64,000 bases of DNA from Burkholderia sp. Nafp2/4-1b (GTDB lineage Bacteria; Pseudomonadota; Gammaproteobacteria; Burkholderiales; Burkholderiaceae), in contig NZ_ML058606.1 of NCBI RefSeq assembly GCF_003635165.1, positions 62,001-126,000 on the forward strand, read 5' to 3'. Positions within the stretch are counted from its first letter, which is position 1; every line of letters begins with the position of its first letter. The position numbers were made by a program, and so were the translations under genes. Below are positions 26,730 through 35,156 of the stretch, one piece after another. The notes beneath the pieces were generated by a model that was given only the letters and a program-made list of their open reading frames with translations, was not told where the DNA came from and made no database searches.

Positions 26730-27125
26730 ATGATCATCTACGGAACCGCGCTGCTGGCGTTTTGCCATCTGGCCGGACTGTTCCTCGGCGACTTGCTGGG
26801 CGCCGCGATCGGCGTGAAGACCAACGTCGGCGGCGTCGGCATCGCGATGCTGCTGCTGATCTGCCTGCGCCTGTGGCTGCACCGGCGCGGCTGGCTGCCG
26901 AAGGAGACCGAGGCCGGCGTCGGTTTCTGGGGCGCGATGTACATCCCGGTCGTCGTAGCGATGGCCGCGAACCAGAACGTCGTCGCCGCGCTGAAGGGCG
27001 GCCCGGTCGCGTTGCTCGCCGCGCTCGGTGCGGTCGCGATCTGCGCATGCTGCATCGCGGTACTCGTGCGCATGGGGCGCGACGACACGGCCTTTGCGGG
27101 CGTGCCGCAATTCGACGAACAGTAA
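26730..27125 (+). CDS. madL: Malonate transporter, MadL subunit
   Basis: 131-residue membrane protein with about 4 hydrophobic segments. MIIYGTALLAFCHLAGLFLG at the N-terminus and GVKTNVGGVGIAML are typical of MadL, the small subunit of the Na+-dependent malonate importer first seen in Malonomonas. MadM follows 11 bp later. GGAG precedes ATG. Supplies cytoplasmic malonate to the decarboxylase encoded downstream. Confidence 0.93.
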   Translation: MIIYGTALLAFCHLAGLFLGDLLGAAIGVKTNVGGVGIAMLLLICLRLWLHRRGWLPKETEAGVGFWGAMYIPVVVAMAANQNVVAALKGGPVALLAALGAVAICACCIAVLVRMGRDDTAFAGVPQFDEQ

Positions 27126-27136
27126 CGGAGGCCGCC

Positions 27137-27904
27137 ATGCTGCAGATGCTCGAAAAAACCGTCGCCCACAACGGGCTCGTCGCGTCGTTCGCGCTGATCG
27201 GCCTGATCATGTGGTTGTCGTCGATCGCGTCGCGCAAGCTCACGTTCGGCCGCGTGCACGGCTCCGCGATCGCGATCGTGATCGGTCTGGCGCTCGCGTA
27301 TGTCGGCGGCGCATTCACCGGCGGCGAGAAGGGGCTGGCCGACGTCAAGCTGTTCGCCGGCATCGGCCTGATGGGCGGCGCGATGCTGCGCGATTTCGCG
27401 ATCGTCGCGACCGCGTTCGAAGTGCAGCCGACCGAGGCGCGCAAGGCCGGGCTCGTCGGCGTCGCGTCGCTGCTGCTCGGCACCGTGCTGCCGTTCATCG
27501 TCGGCGCGTGCGTCGCGCGTGCGTTCGGCTACACCGACGCGGTCAGCATGACGACGATCGGCGCGGGCGCCGTCACCTACATCGTCGGGCCGATCACGGG
27601 CGCGGCGATCGGCGCGAGCTCCGACGTGATCGCGCTCAGCATCGCGACGGGCCTCGTGAAGGCGATCATCGTGATGGTGGGCACGCCGGTCGCGGCCAAC
27701 TTCATGGGGCTCAAGACACCGCGCTCCGCGATGATCTTCGGCGGCCTCGCCGGCACCGTGAGCGGCGTGAGCGCGGGCCTTGCCGCGACCGACCGCCGGC
27801 TCGTGCCGTACGGCGCGCTGGTCGCGACGTTCCATACCGGCGTCGGCTGCCTGCTCGGGCCGTCGGTGCTGTTCTTCACGACACGCGCGCTGGTCGGCGC
27901 ATAG
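27137..27904 (+). CDS. madM: Malonate transporter, MadM subunit
   Basis: 255-residue membrane protein with about 8 segments; the conserved GAGAVTYIVGPITGAAIG and GLAGTVSGVSAGLAATD stretches mark MadM. Works with MadL as a two-part malonate symporter. ACGGAGG lies upstream of ATG 27137. Followed by a 165-bp structured gap before mdcA. Confidence 0.93.
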   Translation: MLQMLEKTVAHNGLVASFALIGLIMWLSSIASRKLTFGRVHGSAIAIVIGLALAYVGGAFTGGEKGLADVKLFAGIGLMGGAMLRDFAIVATAFEVQPTEARKAGLVGVASLLLGTVLPFIVGACVARAFGYTDAVSMTTIGAGAVTYIVGPITGAAIGASSDVIALSIATGLVKAIIVMVGTPVAANFMGLKTPRSAMIFGGLAGTVSGVSAGLAATDRRLVPYGALVATFHTGVGCLLGPSVLFFTTRALVGA

Positions 27905-27908
27905 CCGT

Positions 27909-27999
27909 CGAATGCGATCGGGACGCCTTGCGCACGCAGCCGGCGTGCGCGGGTTCCTGCGGCGCCGCACCCATCGCGGCGTCCTCTGAGTCGCATTCG
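27909..27999 (+). other. Branched hairpin between madM and mdcA
   Basis: CGAATGCGA...GGACGCC (27909-27927) can pair with GGCGTCC...TCGCATTCG (27978-27999), enclosing a second stem GCGCACG/CGTGCGC (27930-27936 with 27944-27950). This would be a compact three-way RNA fold in the transcript. No T run follows. It could stabilise or separate the madLM and mdc parts of the message. Confidence 0.5.
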
Positions 28000-28069
28000 T
28001 CAACATCATCAATCGGCGGCGGTGCCAGGCTTAGAATGCCGCTGAACCATCGAAGCGGGAGAACTGTTC

Positions 28070-29716
28070 ATGACGGGATGGAATCACGCGCGGCAGGCGC
28101 GCGATGCACGCCTCGCGGCCGGCGCGGCCTTCGCGCGCGGCAAGCGGGTCGATGCGCGCGACACCGTCGCGTTGCTCGAAGCGGTGCTGCGGCCAGGCGA
28201 TCGCGTTTGCCTCGAAGGCGACAACCAGAAGCAGGCCGACCTGCTTGCCACCGCGCTCGCCGACGTCGACAGCGCGAAGATCCACGACCTGCACATGGTG
28301 CAGTCGGGCGTCGTGCTGCCCGAGCATCTCGACGTGTTCGAACGCGGGATCGCGAAGCGGCTCGACTTCGCCTATTCGGGCCCGCAGTCGCAGCGGATCG
28401 CGAAGCTGCTCTTCGGCGGCAAGATCGCGCTCGGCGCGGTGCACACGTATCTCGAGCTGTTCGCCCGCTACTTCATCGACCTTACGCCGCAGGTCGCGCT
28501 GATCGCGGCGGTCAGCGCGGACGCCGACGGCAACCTGTACACCGGCCCGAACACGGAAGACACGCCGACCGTCGTCGAGGCCACCGCGTTCAAGGACGGC
28601 ATCGTGATCGCGCAGGTCGACCGCATCGTCGACAAGGTGCCGCGCGTCGACATCCCGGGCGACCGTGTTCACTTCGTCGTCGAGGCCGGCCGGCCGTTCT
28701 ACGTCGAGCCGCTGTTCACGCGCGACCCGGCCGCGATCACCGAGACGCAGATCCTGACCGCGATGCTCGCGATCAAGGGCATCTACGAACCGTACGGGAT
28801 CAAACGCCTGAACCACGGGATCGGCTTCAACACGGCCGCGATCGAGCTGCTGCTGCCGACCTACGGCGCGAAGCTCGGGCTGAAGGGCAAGGTGTGCACG
28901 CACTGGGCGCTCAATCCGCACCCGACGCTGATTCCCGCGATCGAATCGGGCTGGGTCGAGCAGATCCACTGCTTCGGTTCCGAAGTGGGGATGGACGACT
29001 ACATCCGCGCGCGCTCCGACGTATGGTTCACGGGCTCCGACGGGTCGCTGCGCTCGAACCGCGCGTTCTGCCAGACCGCCGGCCTGTATGCGTGCGACAT
29101 GTTCATCGGCTCGACGCTGCAGATCGACCTGTCGGGCCATTCGTCGACCGTCACCGCCGAGCGGATCGCGGGCTTCGGCGGCGCGCCGAACATGGGCAGC
29201 GATGCGCGCGGCCGCCGCCACCCGAGCGAGCCTTGGCTGAAGGCCGGCGCGGAAGCCGACCCCGACACGCCGGCGGCACTGCGGCGCGGCCGCAAGCTGG
29301 TCGTGCAGATCGGCGAGACGTTCGGCGACAAGAACGTGCCGATGTTCGTCGAGAAGCTCGACGCGCTGAAGCTCGCCGACAAACTCCAGCTCGATCTCGC
29401 GCCGATCATGGTCTACGGCGATGACGTCACGCACATCGTCACCGAGGAAGGCATCGCGAACTTGCTGATTTGCCGCGACAAGGACGAGCGCGAGCATGCG
29501 ATCCGCGGCGTGGCCGGCTATACGGAAATCGGCCGCGGTCGCGACAAGAGGATGGTCGAGCGGCTGCGAGAGCGCGGCGTGATCCGCCGCCCGGAGGATC
29601 TCGGCATCGATCCGCTCGACGCCGACCGCCGCTGGCTCGCCGCGCGCTCGATCAAGGATCTCGTGCACTGGTCGGGCGGCCTCTATGCGCCGCCGGCCCG
29701 GTTCCGCAACTGGTGA
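28070..29716 (+). CDS. mdcA: Malonate decarboxylase alpha subunit (acetyl-S-ACP:malonate ACP transferase)
   Basis: 548 residues, matching the family size. MdcA swaps acetate for malonate on the acyl-carrier subunit MdcC, so malonyl-S-ACP can be decarboxylated by MdcDE. Family sequence marks include the CoA-transferase-like N-terminal half (LEGDNQKQADLLA, NLYTGPNTEDTPT) and GSDGSLRSNRAFCQTAGLY in the second half. Start ATG 28070 behind GGGAG. First cytoplasmic enzyme gene; mdcC begins 10 bp after its stop. Confidence 0.95.
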   Translation: MTGWNHARQARDARLAAGAAFARGKRVDARDTVALLEAVLRPGDRVCLEGDNQKQADLLATALADVDSAKIHDLHMVQSGVVLPEHLDVFERGIAKRLDFAYSGPQSQRIAKLLFGGKIALGAVHTYLELFARYFIDLTPQVALIAAVSADADGNLYTGPNTEDTPTVVEATAFKDGIVIAQVDRIVDKVPRVDIPGDRVHFVVEAGRPFYVEPLFTRDPAAITETQILTAMLAIKGIYEPYGIKRLNHGIGFNTAAIELLLPTYGAKLGLKGKVCTHWALNPHPTLIPAIESGWVEQIHCFGSEVGMDDYIRARSDVWFTGSDGSLRSNRAFCQTAGLYACDMFIGSTLQIDLSGHSSTVTAERIAGFGGAPNMGSDARGRRHPSEPWLKAGAEADPDTPAALRRGRKLVVQIGETFGDKNVPMFVEKLDALKLADKLQLDLAPIMVYGDDVTHIVTEEGIANLLICRDKDEREHAIRGVAGYTEIGRGRDKRMVERLRERGVIRRPEDLGIDPLDADRRWLAARSIKDLVHWSGGLYAPPARFRNW

Positions 29717-29726
29717 GGAAGAGGGC

Positions 29727-30044
29727 ATGGAACAGTTGAACTATCGCTTCACCGCGCGTGAGCGCGCGCCGGGCGAACTGGCCACGGCGCTCGTCGGCGT
29801 GGTCGCGTCCGGCAATCTCGAGGTGCTCGTCGAGCGCGTGCTGCCCGGCAACGAATGCGAGATCGACATCCGCACCGCGGCGGTCGGTTTCGGCGCGGTA
29901 TGGCAGGCCGTCGTGTCGGACTTCGTCGAACGGCGCGCGCCGGGCGGCCTGAAGCTGTCGATCAACGACGGCGGTGCGCGGCCCGACATGGTGTCGCTGC
30001 GGCTCGCGCAGGCCGTGCGCGCGATCGAGGGGGATGCACGATGA
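29727..30044 (+). CDS. mdcC: Malonate decarboxylase acyl-carrier protein (delta subunit)
   Basis: 105 residues. MdcC carries 2'-(5''-phosphoribosyl)-3'-dephospho-CoA on a serine, here most likely Ser28 in GVVASGNLEVL, the region equivalent to the Klebsiella attachment site. Its stop overlaps the mdcD start (ATGA at 30041-30044), so translation is coupled. The prosthetic group would be made by MdcB and attached by MdcG, both encoded downstream. Confidence 0.93.
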   Translation: MEQLNYRFTARERAPGELATALVGVVASGNLEVLVERVLPGNECEIDIRTAAVGFGAVWQAVVSDFVERRAPGGLKLSINDGGARPDMVSLRLAQAVRAIEGDAR

Positions 30045-30970
30045 ACGACGCGATCCATCACACCGATGACGCCCCCGCGTTCGTCGCGAACCGTGCGAGC
30101 TGGTACGAGGCGTCGGCGCGCCAGCGCGTCGACGGGCTGCTCGATGCGGGCAGCTTCACGGAATTCCTCGGGCCGGGCGAACGCGTGACGAGCCCGCACC
30201 TGCCGCTGTTCGACCTGCCGCAGCAGTTCGACGACGGGATGGTGGTCGGCCACGGCCGGCTCGACGGCCGGCCGGTGTTCGTCGCCGCGCAGGAAGGCCG
30301 CTTCATGGGCGGCGCGTTCGGCGAAGTGCACGGCGCGAAGCTCACCGGGCTCTTGCGCGCGGCGCGCGAGCTCGGCACGCCGGTGCTGATCCTGTTCGAT
30401 ACGGGCGGCGTGCGGCTGCAGGAAGCGAACGCGGGCGAGCTCGCGATCGCCGAGATCATGCGTGCGCTCGTCGAGGCGCGCGCGGCCGGCGTGCCGGTGA
30501 TCGGGCTGATCGGCGGGCGCGCGGGCTGCTACGGCGGCGGCGGCCTGCTCGCCGCGTGCTGCTCGGCACTCGCGGTGTCCGAGCAGGGCCGCATCAGCGT
30601 GTCCGGCCCGGAAGTGATCGAGACCAATCGCGGCGTCGAGGAATTCGACGCGAAGGACCGCGCGCTGATCTGGCGCACGATGGGCGGCAAGCACCGCCGT
30701 CTGATCGGCGCTGCGGATCGCTATGTGGCCGACACGCCCGAAGCGTTCCGCGCGGCCGCGCTGGAGCTGATCGGACGTGCGCCGACGTTCGATGCGGCGA
30801 TGCTGCGCGCGGAGCAGGCGCGTCTCGAAGCACGCGTCGAGCGTTTCGGCGCGTGCAAGGATGCGCTCGACGTGTGGCGTGCGCTCGGCGCGGAACGCCC
30901 GGAAGCGATTCCGGGCATGTCCGACGACGAATTCGCGAAGCTCGCCGATCAACTGCAGGAGCAGAAATGA
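30041..30970 (+). CDS. mdcD: Malonate decarboxylase beta subunit (carboxyltransferase-like)
   Basis: 309-residue crotonase/carboxyltransferase-fold protein. With MdcE it decarboxylates malonyl-S-ACP to acetyl-S-ACP and CO2. The fold is shown by FDTGGVRLQEANAGELA and GGRAGCYGGGGLLAA, with oxyanion-hole glycines. Overlaps mdcC by ATGA, and its own stop overlaps the ATG of the extra 61-codon frame that follows (30967-30970). The usual neighbour mdcE is displaced by that insert. Confidence 0.94.
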   Translation: MNDAIHHTDDAPAFVANRASWYEASARQRVDGLLDAGSFTEFLGPGERVTSPHLPLFDLPQQFDDGMVVGHGRLDGRPVFVAAQEGRFMGGAFGEVHGAKLTGLLRAARELGTPVLILFDTGGVRLQEANAGELAIAEIMRALVEARAAGVPVIGLIGGRAGCYGGGGLLAACCSALAVSEQGRISVSGPEVIETNRGVEEFDAKDRALIWRTMGGKHRRLIGAADRYVADTPEAFRAAALELIGRAPTFDAAMLRAEQARLEARVERFGACKDALDVWRALGAERPEAIPGMSDDEFAKLADQLQEQK

Positions 30971-31152
30971 AACGACCCCCACGCGCACTTCGTTCGCAGT
31001 CGACCGGTGTTGGCGCTGCAGCGCCGACGCCGGTCCCCCGCACCGTTGCTCCCGAGGAGGCGCCTGCCGTCGACGGCCGGCTTTGCAACGCCGGCCGGCT
31101 GCGCGATTTCCCCGTTACGCCCGTTGGGGCGGCCCGGCAGGAGGCAGCATGA
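30967..31152 (+). CDS. Extra 61-codon frame between mdcD and mdcE
   Basis: Starts at ATG 30967 inside an ATGA overlap with the mdcD stop and ends at TGA 31150-31152 inside an ATGA overlap with the mdcE start, so it is coupled on both sides. The product (MKRPPRALRSQSTGVGAAAP at the N-terminus) is Arg/Ala/Pro-rich and resembles no known protein. The DNA is better explained as a structured spacer: it carries a 34-bp near-palindrome and further hairpins, and its flanks (CGACCCCCACGCGCACTTCG and GGGGCGGCCCGGCAGGAGG) recall GC-rich spacers I have seen between operon genes in beta-proteobacteria. The mdcE ribosome-binding site (AGGAGG) lies inside it. Confidence 0.4.
   Translation: MKRPPRALRSQSTGVGAAAPTPVPRTVAPEEAPAVDGRLCNAGRLRDFPVTPVGAARQEAA
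31002..31096 (+). repeat. Hairpin-rich element within the mdc operon
   Basis: Bases 31002-31018 and 31019-31035 are 17-base arms that pair fully in RNA with two G-U pairs and almost no loop; 31075-31081 pairs with 31090-31096 (GGCCGGC/GCCGGCC). Together they would form two strong stems between mdcD and mdcE. Confidence 0.6.
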
Positions 31153-31856
31153 CGCTCGATGAAGTACTGACTTCGCTCTTTCCCGAAGGCCATTCGATCG
31201 CGCGAACCGGCGGCCTGCTGACGGGCCACGCCGAACTGGCCGGCACGCGCGTCGACGTGATCGGCGTCGCCGATCGCTTGCCGTTCGGCATCGACGAAGC
31301 GGTGACGCTCGCGGCGCGCGTGCTCGACACGATCGAGCGCGGCGGCGACACGCCGATTCTCGTTCTCGTCGACAGCGACAGCCAGCGGATGAGCAAGCGC
31401 GACGAACTGCTGGGCCTGAACGAAGGCTTGTCGCATCTCGCGAAATGCCTGATGCATGCGGAGCTCGCCGGGCACCGGACGATCGGCCTGCTGTACGGTC
31501 ATACGGCCGCCGGTGCGTTCATCGCGACCGCGCTCGCGACGCGCACGCTGCTCGCGGTGCCGGGCGCGGAGCCGGAGGTGATGGACCTGCCGTCGATGTC
31601 GCGCGTGACGAAGCTGCCGATCGACGTGCTGAAGGAAATGGCGCGCTCGACGCCGGTGTTCGCACCAGGCCTCGGCAATCTCGTGAAGATGGGCGCCGTC
31701 GACGCCGTGCTCGATCCGGCCCGCGCGCTCGACGCGCAGGTCGGCGAATGGCTCGGCAAGCCGGCCGATCGCACCGACCGTCGCGCGGCGCGCGGCCGGC
31801 CGGTCGCGGCCGACGTCGCGCAGCGCGTCGAGGCACTCGCGCGTGCCGCACGCTGA
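31149..31856 (+). CDS. mdcE: Malonate decarboxylase gamma subunit
   Basis: 235 residues. Forms the carboxyltransferase-type heterodimer with MdcD that decarboxylates malonyl-S-ACP. Family marks are the GVADRLPFGIDEAVTLAARV segment and the GHTAAGAFIATALAT region corresponding to the second oxyanion hole. The ATG lies within an ATGA overlap with the preceding small frame and has AGGAGG upstream. Its 3' end overlaps mdcG by 14 bp. Confidence 0.93.
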   Translation: MTLDEVLTSLFPEGHSIARTGGLLTGHAELAGTRVDVIGVADRLPFGIDEAVTLAARVLDTIERGGDTPILVLVDSDSQRMSKRDELLGLNEGLSHLAKCLMHAELAGHRTIGLLYGHTAAGAFIATALATRTLLAVPGAEPEVMDLPSMSRVTKLPIDVLKEMARSTPVFAPGLGNLVKMGAVDAVLDPARALDAQVGEWLGKPADRTDRRAARGRPVAADVAQRVEALARAAR

Positions 31857-32511
31857 CGCACCGCTGCGCCGCCACACGCTCGTCACGCTGACGGCGGCCG
31901 GGTGGCGCGCGGCCTGCGCGCGCGATCCCGCGCTGGCGGCCGATCCGCTCGTGCAGGCCTGGGCCGCGCACGGCTGGCCGCTGATCGTGCGCCGCGCGTC
32001 GCCGGACGAGGCCGACGCGGCGCGCATCCCGCTCGGCTTGCCGCTGCCGCCGTCGGCGGGCAAGCGGCGGATCGCACTGAACGTCGCCGCCGATGCGCTC
32101 GCGTCGGTCCGGCCGCTGCCGACGCTGTCCGATGTGCTCGCCGCTGCGCCCGACACATGGCATCCGACGCTGCGCGAGCTGGATGCGCTCGGCGCGCGCT
32201 GCGGCGTGCAGGGCCGCGTGTTCGGCAGCCTCGCGTGGCAGGCGCTGACCGGCGAGCGCTACCTGAGCGAATCGTCCGATCTCGACGTCGTGTTGCCGCT
32301 GCCGGAGGCCGCATCGCTCGCCGCGCTGCTCGACGGTCTGGCCGCGCTCGACGCACGCGCACCGATGCGCATCGACGGCGAGTTGCTGCGTGACGACGGC
32401 GCGGGCGTGAACTGGCGCGAATTGCAGGCGCGCATGCCCGAAGTCGCGGTCAAGACGGCGATCGCCGTCGAGTTGCTGCCGGCCGACGCATTCACGGGAG
32501 GCGCGCGATGA
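31843..32511 (+). CDS. mdcG: Malonate decarboxylase holo-ACP synthase (phosphoribosyl-dephospho-CoA transferase)
   Basis: 222-residue nucleotidyltransferase that attaches the triphosphoribosyl-dephospho-CoA precursor to MdcC. The catalytic pair of the polymerase-beta-like fold is seen as SSDLDVVLP (Asp146, Asp148), preceded by FGSLAWQALTG. GTG start at 31843, inside the end of mdcE; stop overlaps mdcB by ATGA. Conservation outside the active site is low, as usual for MdcG. Confidence 0.9.
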   Translation: MPHADAPLRRHTLVTLTAAGWRAACARDPALAADPLVQAWAAHGWPLIVRRASPDEADAARIPLGLPLPPSAGKRRIALNVAADALASVRPLPTLSDVLAAAPDTWHPTLRELDALGARCGVQGRVFGSLAWQALTGERYLSESSDLDVVLPLPEAASLAALLDGLAALDARAPMRIDGELLRDDGAGVNWRELQARMPEVAVKTAIAVELLPADAFTGGAR

Positions 32512-33398
32512 GCGCGTGGGCCGCCCGCCGCGTAGCGGCACCGTCCGACGCCGAGCGCATCGCCGAACTGGCCGAGCGCAGCCTCGTGCTGGAAATCGAT
32601 ACGTATCCGAAACCGGGGCTCGTCAGCCACGTCGACACCGGTAGCCATACGGACATGGACGCCGCGACGTTCACGCGCAGCGCGGCCGTGCTGCGGCCGT
32701 ACTTCGCGGAACTCGCCGACGCCGGCGCACGCGACGCCGACATGGCCGTGCTGCGCAAGATCGGCCTGCGCGCGGAACACGCGATGCTCGCCGCGACCGG
32801 CGGCGTCAATACGCATCGCGGCGCGATCTTCGGGCTCGGGCTGCTGTGCGCGGCGGCCGGCCGCCGGATGGTGCGCGGCACGCCGGCCGCGGCGCGCACG
32901 ATGACGCTCGGTGCGTGGGTTGCGCAGCGCTGGGGAACCGAGATCCTCGGCGGGCCGCGACTGCCCGACAGCCATGGCGAACGGGCGAGCCGCCGCTATG
33001 GCGTCGGCGGCGCGCGTCGCGAGGCGGCCGGCGGGTTCGCGACCGTGTACGGCGTCGGGTTGCCGGCGCTGCGTCGTGCGAAGCGCTGCATGCCGGACGA
33101 TCCGGAAGCCGCGCGCGTCGAAGCGTGCTTCGCGCTGATCGCCGCGCTCGACGATACGAATCTGCTGCACCGGGGCGGCCAGGACGGCCTCGATTTCGCG
33201 CGGGCGACGGCGCGGGCGTTCGTCGCGCGCGGCGGCATCCGCGCGCGCGACTGGCGAGCGCGCGCGGACGCCGCGCACCGCGCATTCGTCGTGCGCCGGC
33301 TGAGCCCCGGCGGCGCGGCCGACCTTTTGGCGATGAGCGTGTTCGTCGATGCGCTCGAAGCGCCCGAAGCGGGCGAATCGGGCGAGGATGGGCGATGA
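32508..33398 (+). CDS. mdcB: Triphosphoribosyl-dephospho-CoA synthase
   Basis: 296 residues of the CitG/MdcB family. It makes 2'-(5''-triphosphoribosyl)-3'-dephospho-CoA from ATP and dephospho-CoA, the cofactor precursor for MdcC. The motifs LEIDTYPKPGLVSHVDTGSH near the N-terminus and GGVNTHRGAIFGLGLL in the middle are diagnostic. Starts and ends with ATGA overlaps (mdcG and mdcH). Confidence 0.93.
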   Translation: MSAWAARRVAAPSDAERIAELAERSLVLEIDTYPKPGLVSHVDTGSHTDMDAATFTRSAAVLRPYFAELADAGARDADMAVLRKIGLRAEHAMLAATGGVNTHRGAIFGLGLLCAAAGRRMVRGTPAAARTMTLGAWVAQRWGTEILGGPRLPDSHGERASRRYGVGGARREAAGGFATVYGVGLPALRRAKRCMPDDPEAARVEACFALIAALDDTNLLHRGGQDGLDFARATARAFVARGGIRARDWRARADAAHRAFVVRRLSPGGAADLLAMSVFVDALEAPEAGESGEDGR

Positions 33399-34327
33399 CG
33401 CTGGCGATCCTGTGTTCGGGGCAAGGCGCGCAGCGCGCGGACATGTTCGAGCTGACGGGCGCGGCGCCGCAGGCCGATGCGTTGTTCGCGCACGCGGGCC
33501 GGCTCCTCGGCGAGGATCCGCGCGACTGGGTGCGGACCGCGCAACCCGACATGCTGCGCGAGAACCGCGCCGCGCAGATCCTCTGCACCACGCAGGCGCT
33601 CGCGGCGGCTGCGCTGCTCGATGCCGTGTTGCCGCGGCGCCGCTGTATCGCCGGATACAGCGTCGGCGAAGTCGCGTCGTGGAGCGTCGCGGGCATGCTA
33701 GACCCGCACGACGCGCTCGACCTCGCCGATGCACGTGCGCGCGCCATGGACGCCGCCAGCGGCGGCGATGAACGGATGGCGTTCGTGCGTGGGCTGACGC
33801 GCGCACAGCTCGCCCGGCTCTGCGACGGCCGCGATGCGGCGATCGCGATCGCCAACCCGGGCGACGCATTCGTCGTCGCCGGGCGGCAGGCCGATGTCGC
33901 CGCGGTGGCCGACGACTCGGCACGCGCCGGCGCATTGCGCGTCGCGCCGGTGTGCGTGCGGATCGCATCGCACACGCGCCGGCTCGCGGCGGCGGTGCCC
34001 GTGTTTCGTGCGTCGCTGGCCGCCGTGAACGTCCGCCGGGCGCGGTCCGGCACGCGACTGTTTGCGGGGATCGACGGCGCGTCGGTGCTCGACATCGACA
34101 TGGGGCTCGACAAGCTCGCGCGGCAGATCGCGGAGCCGGTCGAGTGGGCGGCGTGCCTGGCAGCATGCGTCGAGGCCGGCGCGACCGCGTTTCTCGAACT
34201 CGGCCCGGGCCGCGCACTGGCGGAGATGGCGGGCGGCGCGTATCCGGCGCTGCCGGCGCGCAGCGTCGCCGATTTCCGCTCCGTCGACGGCGTCGCGAGC
34301 TGGCTCGCGCGGGTCGCGGCCGGCTGA
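33395..34327 (+). CDS. mdcH: Malonate decarboxylase epsilon subunit (malonyl-CoA:ACP transacylase)
   Basis: 310-residue FabD-like transacylase that primes holo-MdcC from malonyl-CoA. It has the LCSGQGAQ entry motif, nucleophile Ser89 in GYSVGE, and the partner histidine in IASHTRRL (near 194). FLELGPGRAL closes the fold. ATGA overlap with mdcB. Last gene of the locus; no clear terminator follows in the 150-bp gap. Confidence 0.93.
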   Translation: MTLAILCSGQGAQRADMFELTGAAPQADALFAHAGRLLGEDPRDWVRTAQPDMLRENRAAQILCTTQALAAAALLDAVLPRRRCIAGYSVGEVASWSVAGMLDPHDALDLADARARAMDAASGGDERMAFVRGLTRAQLARLCDGRDAAIAIANPGDAFVVAGRQADVAAVADDSARAGALRVAPVCVRIASHTRRLAAAVPVFRASLAAVNVRRARSGTRLFAGIDGASVLDIDMGLDKLARQIAEPVEWAACLAACVEAGATAFLELGPGRALAEMAGGAYPALPARSVADFRSVDGVASWLARVAAG

Positions 34328-34442
34328 CCGAAGGCCGCGCAAGCCGCGCGCAACAGGCAGCGGAATCGGGTCCGGAACCAGCGTGCCGAACGCGCGCCTC
34401 ACCGCGGGTGTTGCGTCGGCGCAGCACCGTTTCAACAGGCGC

Positions 34443-34470
34443 TTGCCACGCGAATTGGCGTCGCTACAAT
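34443..34470 (+). promoter_or_regulatory. Sigma-70-type promoter of the PLD-like gene
   Basis: TTGCCA (34443-34448), 16-bp spacer, TACAAT (34465-34470). Predicted start would be only a few bases before ATG 34481, so the message would be nearly leaderless. Confidence 0.65.
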
Positions 34471-34480
34471 GGCGCCCGCC

Positions 34481-34990
34481 ATGAGACCCGCCGCCTTCCT
34501 TCTCGCCGCGCTCTGCTGCGCGGCGAGCGCCCACGCCAGCCCGATTCCGTCCGATGCCGCGTCGGTCGGCGCGTACTTTTCGTACGACAATGCGGCGGCC
34601 GACGCGACCGTCGACCTGATCGCGCAGGCGCAGCGCCGCGTGCTGCTGGCCGGCTACGCGTACGTGCCGCCCGCGGTCGCGGCGGCGCTGCGTGCGGCGC
34701 GTGCGCGCGGGATCGACGTGCGGATCGTGCTGGTGCGTTCGTCGCGAGCCGGCAAGTACAGCGGCGCGGGTTATCTGAAATCGTCCGGCATCGATGTCGC
34801 GATCGACTCGCGGCACGGCGATCCGGCGCCGCGCTTCTTGATCGTCGACGACAGCGTCGCGCTGACGACCTTGTCCGACGGCGCGGCCGCGCATGCGGAA
34901 ACGGTGAACGTGTTCCAGCGCGCGCCGGAGCTCGCGCAGTCGTACGCGCAGTCGTTCTGGCGACTGTACCGGCAGGCCAGCGGGCTCTGA
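34481..34990 (+). CDS. Phospholipase D-like domain protein, apparently lacking the catalytic motif
   Basis: 169 residues with a signal peptide (AALCCAASAHA). The body follows the single-domain Nuc/PLD-like endonuclease layout: VDLIAQAQRRVLLAGYAY, then RARGIDVRIVLVRSS, GKYSGAGYLKSSGIDV, and FLIVDDSVALTT. In an active enzyme FLIVDD is preceded by HxK and followed by GSxN; here those positions read APRF and TLSD, so the HKD site is lost. ATG 34481 is used; ATG 34469 is inside the -10 box. Probably a non-catalytic periplasmic relative. The frame is intact, so it is not an obvious pseudogene. Confidence 0.7.
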   Translation: MRPAAFLLAALCCAASAHASPIPSDAASVGAYFSYDNAAADATVDLIAQAQRRVLLAGYAYVPPAVAAALRAARARGIDVRIVLVRSSRAGKYSGAGYLKSSGIDVAIDSRHGDPAPRFLIVDDSVALTTLSDGAAAHAETVNVFQRAPELAQSYAQSFWRLYRQASGL

Positions 34991-35156
34991 CCGGCCGCCC
35001 GCACGGGCGAACCCGACCGATCTCCTTCTTCACCGCGATCCGCATACCGCCTCCCCGGTATGACCCCGCTTGCATCAGCGCGGCCGATGAACCATGCTCG
35101 TTGGACAGGCGCCGGTGCGCGTGTCGCACATCCGGCGCACCGGCAGGGAGCCGCTC

